The notes under the pieces are model-generated. The model ran no database searches, was not told where the DNA came from, and saw only the letters and a program-made list of their open reading frames with translations. The translations under genes and the position numbers were made by a program. Shown in pieces: positions 57,835-64,000 of a DNA stretch of 64,000 bases; position 1 is the first letter of the stretch; every line of letters begins with the position of its first letter. Source of the stretch: Microbacterium pseudoresistens (GTDB taxonomy: Bacteria; Actinomycetota; Actinomycetes; Actinomycetales; Microbacteriaceae); NCBI RefSeq assembly GCF_013409745.1, contig NZ_JACCBH010000001.1, positions 1,860,001-1,924,000 on the forward strand. The letters run 5' to 3'.

Positions 57835-59141
57835 GCGGCGAGCAGCAGGCGGCGATCGAGCCGTTCGACGCGGTCGACGTCATCCGCGCCAAGCGCGACG
57901 GCGGCGCGGTTCCCGACGACGCCCTGCGCTGGATGGTCGACGCGTACACGCGCGGTTACGTCTCGGATGCGCAGATGGCCTCGTTCGCGATGGCCGTGCT
58001 GCAGCGCGGCATGCAGCGCGACGAGATCCGCGTGCTCACCGACGCCATGATCGCCTCGGGCGAGCGGATGAGCTTCGCGAACCTCGGCAAGAAGACCGTC
58101 GACAAGCACTCCACGGGGGGCGTGGGCGACAAGATCACGCTGCCGCTCGCGCCGTTGGTGGCCTCGTTCGGGGTGGCCGTGCCGCAGCTGAGCGGTCGGG
58201 GCCTCGGGCACACGGGCGGAACGCTCGACAAGCTCGAGTCGATCCCCGGCTGGCGTGCAGCACTGAGCAACGACGAGATGCTCGCCCAGATGCAGAGCGA
58301 CGTCGGCGCGGTCATCTGCGCGGCGGGCTCGGGCCTCGCGCCTGCCGACAAGAAACTGTACGCACTCCGTGACGTCACGGGCACGGTCGAGGCGATCCCG
58401 CTGATCGCCTCGAGCATCATGTCGAAGAAGATCGCCGAGGGCACCGACGCGCTCGTGCTCGATGTGAAGTTCGGCTCCGGCGCCTTCATGCAGGACATCG
58501 AGCGCGCCCGCGAGCTGGCCCGCACCATGGTCGAGCTGGGTACGGACTCGGGTGTGGCGACGACGGCGCTGCTGACCGACATGAACGTGCCGCTGGGACT
58601 GGCGATCGGCAATGCGAACGAGGTGCGCGAATCCGTGGAGGTGCTCGCCGGTGGTGGGCCCGCCGATGTGCGCGAGCTCACGATTGCCCTGGCCCGTGAG
58701 ATGCTCGCACTGAGCGGGCTGCCCGAGGCGGACGTCGAGGCGGTGCTGGACGGCGGGCGCGCGATGGACGTGTGGAACGCCATGATCCGCGCGCAGGGTG
58801 GCGATCCGCACGCGCCGCTGCCGACGCCGCGCGAGACGCACACCGTGACCGCGGATGCCGATGGCTTCGTCACCAGGATGGATGCGCTGCCTTTCGGCGT
58901 GGCCGCGTGGCGGCTGGGCGCGGGTCGTGCGCGTGCGGAGGATCCGGTCGTGCACGCCGCGGGCATCGATCTGCACGCCAAGCCCGGCGACGCGGTGCGC
59001 GCGGGTCTGCCGCTGTTCACCTTGTCGGCCGACGACGATGCGCGCTTCGCACGTGCTCTCGAAGCGCTGGAGGGCGCGTGGGCGATCGGCGCCGAGCGCC
59101 CGGCATCTGCCCCGCTCGTGCGGGAGCGGATCACCGCCTAG
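57831..59141 (+). CDS. deoA: Thymidine phosphorylase
   Basis: 436 residues. KHSTGGVGDKITLPLAPL is the phosphate-binding glycine loop; GHTGGTLDKLESIPG and SSIMSKKIAEGTDALVLDVKFGSGAF are further signatures. Phosphorolyses thymidine or uridine to the base and (deoxy)ribose-1-phosphate. The actinobacterial type resembles pyrimidine-nucleoside phosphorylase, so specificity may be broad. Confidence 0.95.
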   Translation: MSGEQQAAIEPFDAVDVIRAKRDGGAVPDDALRWMVDAYTRGYVSDAQMASFAMAVLQRGMQRDEIRVLTDAMIASGERMSFANLGKKTVDKHSTGGVGDKITLPLAPLVASFGVAVPQLSGRGLGHTGGTLDKLESIPGWRAALSNDEMLAQMQSDVGAVICAAGSGLAPADKKLYALRDVTGTVEAIPLIASSIMSKKIAEGTDALVLDVKFGSGAFMQDIERARELARTMVELGTDSGVATTALLTDMNVPLGLAIGNANEVRESVEVLAGGGPADVRELTIALAREMLALSGLPEADVEAVLDGGRAMDVWNAMIRAQGGDPHAPLPTPRETHTVTADADGFVTRMDALPFGVAAWRLGAGRARAEDPVVHAAGIDLHAKPGDAVRAGLPLFTLSADDDARFARALEALEGAWAIGAERPASAPLVRERITA

Positions 59142-59148
59142 GCTGATC

Positions 59149-59177
59149 AATCGACGGGCGGTCATCGCGCGTCGATT
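59149..59177 (+). terminator. Hairpin between deoA and add
   Basis: AATCGACG (59149-59156) and CGTCGATT (59170-59177) pair perfectly; with one mismatch the stem extends to 12 bp around a five-base loop. It lies just after a TAGGCT hexamer (59139-59144), so it may end deoA transcription or fold in the add leader. Confidence 0.5.
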
Positions 59178-59204
59178 CCGCATCCGTCCTTGAGAGGATC
59201 CGCC

Positions 59205-60320
59205 ATGTCGATCGACGCGAACGGCGACGTCGCCGTGGACGGGGTGTCGCTGCGCAGCCTGCCCAAGATCTCGCTGCACGATCACCTCGACGGCGCCCTG
59301 CGTCCCGAGACGATCATCGAGCTCGCCGACGACGCCGGCGCACCGGTGCCGGAGAGCGATCCGGATGCCCTGGCCGACTGGTTCGCGAAGCAGTGCGATG
59401 GCGGGTCGCTGGGGGAGTATCTGAAGACCTTCGACCTCACGACGTCGGTGATGCAGAGCGCCGACGCGCTGCGTCGCGTCGCGCGCGAGTTCGTCGAAGA
59501 TCTCGTCGACGACGGCGTCGTCTACGGCGAGATGCGCTGGGCGCCCGAGCAGCACCTCGCCGGAGGCCTGTCGCTCGAGCAGGCCGTGGAGGCCGTGCAG
59601 GAGGGCATCGAGGAGGGCGAGGATGCCGCCGATTCCGACGGCCACGGCATCCGGGTCGGCCAGCTCATCACGGCGATGCGCCACACGGATCGTTCGCGCG
59701 AGATCGCCGAGATCGCCGTCGCCTTCCGCGACCGCGGGGTCGTAGGCTTCGACATCGCGGGGCCAGAAGACGGCTTCCCGCCGTCGCGCCATCGCGCGGC
59801 GTTCGACTATCTCGCCGAGAACCTGTTCCCCGTGACGGTGCACGCAGGCGAGGCCGCGGGGGTCGAATCGATCCGTTCCGCACTGCTCGACGGACGTGCG
59901 CTGCGGCTGGGCCACGGCGTGCGCATCGCGCAGGACCTGCGCATCATGGGCGCCGACGGCGACGCCGTGCAGGTGCGCTTCGGCGACGTGGCGCGGTGGG
60001 TGCGCGACCGGGAGATCCCGCTCGAGCTCTCGCCGTCGTCCAACCTGCAGACCGGTGCCGTTGCCGCGTGGGGGTCGGACATCGCCGATCACCCCTTTGA
60101 CCTGCTGTACCAACTTGGCTTCTCGGTGACGGTGAACGTCGACAACCGCACCATGAGCGCGACCTCGCTGACGCGCGAGCTCGCCCTGCTCGTCGACGCC
60201 TTCGGCTACGGGCTCGACGACCTCGAGGCGTTCCAGTTCAACGCCGCATCCGGGGCGTTTCTGCCCGTGGAAGAGCGCGAGGAGCTCGTCGAGATCATCG
60301 CCGAGGGCTTCCGCGGCTGA
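59205..60320 (+). CDS. add: Adenosine deaminase
   Basis: 371 residues. Metal site SLHDHLDGALRPETI (HxH), catalytic HAGEAAG (Glu near His), and the C-terminal SSNLQTGAVA stretch in place of the usual SxxDP... region, with a metal Asp later not at its usual spot. Adenosine to inosine in purine salvage. GAGAGGATC lies before the ATG; an upstream ATG at 59190 is unlikely. Confidence 0.93.
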   Translation: MSIDANGDVAVDGVSLRSLPKISLHDHLDGALRPETIIELADDAGAPVPESDPDALADWFAKQCDGGSLGEYLKTFDLTTSVMQSADALRRVAREFVEDLVDDGVVYGEMRWAPEQHLAGGLSLEQAVEAVQEGIEEGEDAADSDGHGIRVGQLITAMRHTDRSREIAEIAVAFRDRGVVGFDIAGPEDGFPPSRHRAAFDYLAENLFPVTVHAGEAAGVESIRSALLDGRALRLGHGVRIAQDLRIMGADGDAVQVRFGDVARWVRDREIPLELSPSSNLQTGAVAAWGSDIADHPFDLLYQLGFSVTVNVDNRTMSATSLTRELALLVDAFGYGLDDLEAFQFNAASGAFLPVEEREELVEIIAEGFRG

Positions 60321-60434
60321 CACGCCTTTTCTGGGGGTTGGAGGTCCTCCTCCCCACACGGCGTGACCGGGAGGATATCCCCGAGACGTGGGGAAGCGCC
60401 GGCGGACGAGATCTGTCTAGGGCAAGGTGCACCC

Positions 60435-61398
60435 ATGAATGCGTGCATCGAGATTCTGCAGGGTTCGCGGCTGGGAGCCATCCGGCGGCGCGGCGAGGTC
60501 TATCGCTCGCCCGCGGTCGACGTCCCGCTCGTACGGCTGCGTCCGGGCGCGTATGCCTCCGCGGATGCGTGGGGAGCCGCGCGCCCCGAGGATCGTGTCG
60601 TGGCTCGTGCGCGGGCGCTGCGACTGACGGCGGCCGAGTCGCCCGTGTTCTCGCACGAGACGGCCGCCGCCATCCATGGTCTTCCGCTGTACCGTCCCGA
60701 TCCGGACCGTGTGCACATCAGCCTCGACGATGCACGGCCCGGCGCGGCCCACGGCACCGTGCGGCATCGCTCGCAGCTGAGGGATGACGAGGTCGTCGAG
60801 GTCGACGGCTTGCGGTGCACGTCCTTGATCCGCACGGTCGCGGATGTGGCGCGCACCGCGACGTTCGAGCGCGCGGTCGTCGTCGCCGATGCCGCTCTTC
60901 GGGTGGTCGCGGGGCGCGTACGGCAGGGTTATGACGAGGATTCGGCTGCCGATTTCGTGGGCGAGTGTGGCATGATCGCGGAGCGGTCGGCGCACGGCCG
61001 GGCACGCGGCGCGATCTCTCCCCTTCGCCGACGGCCGTGCTCAGCTGCCCGGCGAGAGCATCAGTCGCATAAGGCTGCGTGAACTGGGGTTTCGAGATCT
61101 GCGGCTTCAGCATCCGGTCGCAGGCCCGCCGGGGACGCCGACGTTCTTCGTCGATTTCGCGTGCGACGGCCCCGGCACACGATGGCTGGGCGAGTTCGAC
61201 GGCCGGGTCAAGTACGACGACGAGCGGATGCGGCGTGGGCGCTCGCCCGACGAGGTCTTCCACGAGGAGAAGCGCAGGGAGGACTGGATCCGCGGCGTCG
61301 AGCAGCGCCCCCTGGCCCGCTGGGGATGGACTCACCTCACCGACGCGGCGACCCTTGCTCGGCGCCTCGCGGCCTTTCGCATCCGTCCGCCCGCCTAA
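60435..61398 (+). pseudogene. Frameshifted AbiEi-antitoxin-like / DUF559 endonuclease protein
   Basis: From the ATG at 60435 the frame encodes an AbiEi-type N-terminal part: FSHETAAAIHGLPLYRPDPDRV, and RCTSLIRTVADVARTATFERAV. Reading then shifts by one base at about 60996-61020. In the new frame the protein continues RSLPFADGRAQLPGESISRI, and then the DUF559/Vsr-like nuclease: TPTFFVDFACDG, RWLGEFDGRVKYDDERMRRG and RREDWIRGVEQRPLARWGW, ending at 61398. Intact homologues of about 300 residues have these parts in one frame. Either a broken gene or a sequencing error. No linked AbiEii toxin. Confidence 0.75.
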
Positions 61399-61404
61399 GC
61401 CCCG

Positions 61405-61473
61405 GGTTTGGGGCAGGTTCTCGTGTTTGGGGCGGGGAATCTCCGCCCCAAACACGAGAATCCGCCCCAAACC
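61405..61473. repeat. Giant near-perfect hairpin (33-bp stem)
   Basis: Arms 61405-61437 and 61441-61473 pair over 33 positions with one mismatch and two G-T pairs, closed by a three-base loop. Each arm contains two direct copies of GTTTGGGGC. It lies between the converging pseudogene and epimerase. Could be a bidirectional terminator or an intergenic palindromic repeat element. Confidence 0.85.
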
Positions 61474-61503
61474 GAGGGAGGGGAGAGGGAGGGAGGGGGA
61501 CGG
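61474..61503 (+). other. G-run tract with quadruplex potential
   Basis: After the hairpin an almost pure purine run has GGG, GGGG, GGG, GGG and GGGGG blocks separated by one to three bases, meeting the usual G-quadruplex pattern. It sits next to the stop codon of the epimerase gene (on the opposite strand). Confidence 0.6.
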
Positions 61504-61504
61504 G

Positions 61505-62452
61505 TCAGGGGGCCGCGACGCCGGGGTGCGTCGCGAGGTACTCCTCGAACGCCTCGCGACTCGTGCGGGCGGGGGTGAAGCCGAACTCCGCCTTCAGCCG
61601 GTCGTTGGCGAGCACCGGGCGGTAGCGGAGGAAGCGCACCTTCTCGGGGCCGTGCTCGGTCAGACGCAGCGCGTGTCCGATGCGCAGCGCGGCGCTCAGC
61701 GTCCACGCGGGAATCGTCAGCAGCGGCTTGCCCAGTCGTGCGGCGATCTCCGTCACGGTGAGTGCGCCGTCTCCGGCGACGTTGTAGATGCCCGCCGGGC
61801 CGCCGGTTGCGGCGCGCGTCATGGCGGCGGCGACGTCGTCGGCCCAGATGAACACGAACGGCGAGTCGGATCCGGCGATGTGCAGGATGCGTCTGCCGTC
61901 CCACAGCGCCGTGATCTGGTTGCGCACGGTCGGCCCCAGGATCGTGCCGATGCGGAACACCACCTGCTCCAGTTCCGGATGCTCCTGTCGAGCCTCGGCG
62001 AGCATGTCCTCCACGAGGCGCTTGTGCTTCGAGTACGGGAACTCGTCGCTGCCGCGGGCCGGCACGTCTTCGTCGATCCAGGCGGGGGAGTCGGCGTGGT
62101 ATCCGTAGGCGGCGCCGGAGCTCGACACGACGATCCGCCGCACTCCCGTGGCGATGCAGGCGTCGAGCACATGCCTCGTGCCCTCGACGTCGACGCGGTA
62201 TTCGAGGTCGACGTCGCGCCCCGGGTTCACGATCGCCGCGAGATGGATGACGGTGTCGATGCCGTGCCGCTCCAGCACCGGCGCGATGCCGGTCGTATCG
62301 GTGACGTCCACCGTCTCCGACACGACGCCGGGTGTCGCGGAGGCGCGTACGTCGCCGCAGACGACGAGCTCGACATCCGGATGGGCGGCGAGCAGCCGGG
62401 TCACGTGCGAGCCGAGGAATCCTGCCCCGCCCGTGACGAGCACGCGCGTCAC
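61505..62452 (-). CDS. NAD-dependent epimerase/dehydratase
   Basis: 315 residues of the extended SDR family. Nucleotide motif VLVTGGAGFLGSHVTRLL; catalytic region VSSSGAAYGYH with YSKHK (Tyr and Lys). ADDVAAAMTRAA and GIYNVAGDG are typical of the UDP-sugar epimerase-like class. Substrate unknown. GTG start overlaps the transporter stop (GTGA). Last gene of the operon with the BASS transporter and monooxygenase. Confidence 0.85.
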   Translation of the reverse strand: MTRVLVTGGAGFLGSHVTRLLAAHPDVELVVCGDVRASATPGVVSETVDVTDTTGIAPVLERHGIDTVIHLAAIVNPGRDVDLEYRVDVEGTRHVLDACIATGVRRIVVSSSGAAYGYHADSPAWIDEDVPARGSDEFPYSKHKRLVEDMLAEARQEHPELEQVVFRIGTILGPTVRNQITALWDGRRILHIAGSDSPFVFIWADDVAAAMTRAATGGPAGIYNVAGDGALTVTEIAARLGKPLLTIPAWTLSAALRIGHALRLTEHGPEKVRFLRYRPVLANDRLKAEFGFTPARTSREAFEEYLATHPGVAAP

Positions 62453-63402
62453 GATGACACCTCCGCGACGGTGCGTCCGGTGGCGTCACCCGTGGACGAT
62501 CCTGTGCGCCTCCGGGTGTGCGCGGCCCACAGGCTCGCCACGACCAGGCCCGCCACGATGTCCCAGATGCCCCACCAGCCGGCGACGATGGCCATGCCGC
62601 CCAGCCCGCCGAAGAAGGTGAAGACGAGGCCCAGCCCGAGCCCGGCATTGCGGATGCCGACCTCGAACGTCATCGCCTTGCGCTCGCGCGTGCCCAGCCC
62701 GCCCAGCACGGCGGTGCCGTAGCCGAGGGCGAGGGCGACCGCGTCGTGGACGGCTACGACGAGCAGCACGATCCCGATGACCGAGAGGAACACGGCCCAG
62801 TTGCCGACGAGGGCCCCGACGATGAAGCCGACCAGCGCGATCAGGCTGAACCACTTGACGAACGGCTGCACTCTGGCGGCCAGCCGCGGCAGCTTCGCGC
62901 GCACGAGCAGGCCGATGGCGAAGGGCACACCGATGATGAGCAGGATCTCGGCGAGCATCTGCCACGGGTTCAGCGCCACGGCCACGAGCAACTCGTGCGC
63001 TGTGGGGTGCAGCGAACCCCAGAACGCGATGCTCAGCGGCATGGCGACGATGTAGAGCAGGTTGCCCACGCCGGTCATCGACACCGACAGGGCCACGTTT
63101 CCGCCGGAGCGGTGCGTGAGCACCTGCGAGATGTTGCCCGGCGGGCAGCACGCGACGAGAATCATCCCCAGCGCCATCGACGGCGTCACCGGCAGCACGA
63201 GGGTGAGCAGGAACGTCACCACGGGCAGCAGCAGGAGCTGCGCGAGGATGCCGATGATGAAGGGCCTGGGGTGCTTGGCCACCACCCGGAAGTCAGCGGG
63301 CGCGGTGTCGAGGGCGATCCCCAGCATGATCAGCGCCAGCACGACGTTGAGGATCATCAGCGTGCCGGGCGTGAAGCTCAGGACGATGTCGTCGACGTTC
63401 AT
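62449..63402 (-). CDS. Bile acid:sodium symporter (BASS) family transporter
   Basis: 317 residues, about nine or ten membrane helices. ILVACCPPGNISQVLTHRSGGN and TFEVGIRNAGLGLGLVF match the conserved BASS crossover regions. Likely transports an organic anion with sodium; substrate unknown. ATG overlaps the monooxygenase stop (ATGA). Confidence 0.88.
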   Translation of the reverse strand: MNVDDIVLSFTPGTLMILNVVLALIMLGIALDTAPADFRVVAKHPRPFIIGILAQLLLLPVVTFLLTLVLPVTPSMALGMILVACCPPGNISQVLTHRSGGNVALSVSMTGVGNLLYIVAMPLSIAFWGSLHPTAHELLVAVALNPWQMLAEILLIIGVPFAIGLLVRAKLPRLAARVQPFVKWFSLIALVGFIVGALVGNWAVFLSVIGIVLLVVAVHDAVALALGYGTAVLGGLGTRERKAMTFEVGIRNAGLGLGLVFTFFGGLGGMAIVAGWWGIWDIVAGLVVASLWAAHTRRRTGSSTGDATGRTVAEVSS

Positions 63403-64000
63403 GCCGCCGCCTCGATGCCCTGGCGCTCGGTACGCACGGCCCGGCGATAGGCGTCTTTGTTGACGTAGTACGACATCCGATCCAGCCCCAGGTACTTGTA
63501 CCCTCCGGTGAGATCGGGCCAGGGGGAGTCGTTCACCCTGGTGCGGAAGCGCGCCGCGCGAGCCGGATCGTTCTCGAGCGCTGCGAGGTAGGTCGCCACG
63601 AGCTCGGCCTGCTCGAACCGGCCCTGCCAGCCGATGCCGGACGCCTCGATCATCCCCATGACGTAGAGGCCGTTGAACGACGGCGGGAACACGTTCATGA
63701 ACAGTCGGGGCGAGGCGCCGCGCCACTGCAGATGCTCCCGGTCGACGAAGGGGTAGTCGAGCGTGTACCCGGTGGCGAGCAGGATGAGGTCGTAGTCGGC
63801 GTGCGACCCGTCGCGGAAGTGCACGGTCGATCCGTCGAAGCGCTCGATGTCGGCGCGGATGCGCAGATCGCCCTGACCGAGATGGTTCAGGATGAGCGTG
63901 TTCACGATGGGGTGGGACTCGTAGATCTTGTAGTCCGGTGCGGGGAAGCCGAAGCGCACGGGATCGCCGGTGAACATCTTCAGCACGCGCGAGTCGAGGG
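63399..64000 (-). CDS. Flavin-containing monooxygenase, C-terminal part (runs off right edge)
   Basis: About 200 residues are visible. DYDLILLATGYTLDYPFVD is the late ATG-type dinucleotide motif of FMO/BVMO-like enzymes; LFMNVFPPSFNGLYVMGMIEASGIGW and YYVNKDAYRRAV follow. Upstream FAD and NADPH sites lie outside the window. It heads, or lies within, an operon with a BASS transporter and epimerase, suggesting processing of an imported lipophilic compound, by inference. Confidence 0.85.
   Translation of the reverse strand, partial: LDSRVLKMFTGDPVRFGFPAPDYKIYESHPIVNTLILNHLGQGDLRIRADIERFDGSTVHFRDGSHADYDLILLATGYTLDYPFVDREHLQWRGASPRLFMNVFPPSFNGLYVMGMIEASGIGWQGRFEQAELVATYLAALENDPARAARFRTRVNDSPWPDLTGGYKYLGLDRMSYYVNKDAYRRAVRTERQGIEAAA

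Overview
The window is about 70% G+C, coding-dense and heavily G/C-biased at third codon positions. Gene content is that of a high-GC Gram-positive of the Actinomycetota: GlnR, CarD, SenX3/RegX3 next to phosphoglycerate mutase, GTP-dependent PEP carboxykinase, a RamB-type regulator and an actinobacterial-type succinate dehydrogenase. I infer Microbacteriaceae, probably Microbacterium or a close relative, from general resemblance only. No rRNA, tRNA, insertion sequence, prophage or CRISPR array was seen.

Layout. 1-11.3 kb: polyphosphate kinase (partial) and GlnR; small membrane proteins; a nitrobindin-like protein, YgfZ and a fused PabAB; gpmA-phoU-senX3-regX3; CarD. 11.3-19.8 kb: IspDF, then a minus-strand operon joining a branched-chain-type 2-oxoacid dehydrogenase E1 (alpha, beta), a 40-residue coupled ORF, enoyl-CoA hydratase, 3-hydroxyacyl-CoA dehydrogenase and PaaZ, with a divergent Lrp regulator and a TetR regulator. 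19.8-22.1 kb: HAD phosphatase, PadR plus membrane partner, lipoprotein. 22.1-29.2 kb: an amino-sugar/muropeptide-type locus: ABC sugar importer with a tandem GNAT (lower-GC codon use in the importer), RpiR regulator, BadF-type kinase and MurQ etherase. 29.2-38.2 kb: long-form GAPDH, AlkZ-like glycosylase, RamB divergent from pckG, an ABC exporter with its own small HTH protein, and a membrane protein. 38.2-42.0 kb: FMN riboswitch and riboflavin operon (ribD, ribE, ribBA, ribH). 42.0-51.9 kb: Fpg/Nei glycosylase, GNAT, TrpS, ExoA, YihY, sdhCDAB, ManC. 52.1-60.3 kb: nucleoside uptake and salvage (BMP lipoprotein, ABC ATPase, two permeases, cdd, deoA, add). 60.4-64 kb: a frameshifted AbiEi/DUF559-type gene, a giant hairpin, and an epimerase, BASS transporter and flavin monooxygenase operon running off the end.

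How it works together. Central carbon genes cluster around the PEP/triose node (gpmA, gapB-type GAPDH, pckG, sdh), fitting growth on organic acids, fatty or aromatic acids and scavenged nucleosides and amino sugars. Operons are tightly packed with ATGA, GTGA or TGATG overlaps. A striking feature is regulatory: at least fifteen first-in-operon genes have a TANNNT -10 box exactly 6-7 nt before the start codon, the layout expected for leaderless mRNAs. Several promoters also carry clean palindromic operator candidates, the best being a twin GTCAA-N6-TTGAC pair ahead of the small HTH/ABC-exporter operon and a tandem 13-bp palindrome ahead of the kinase-murQ operon.
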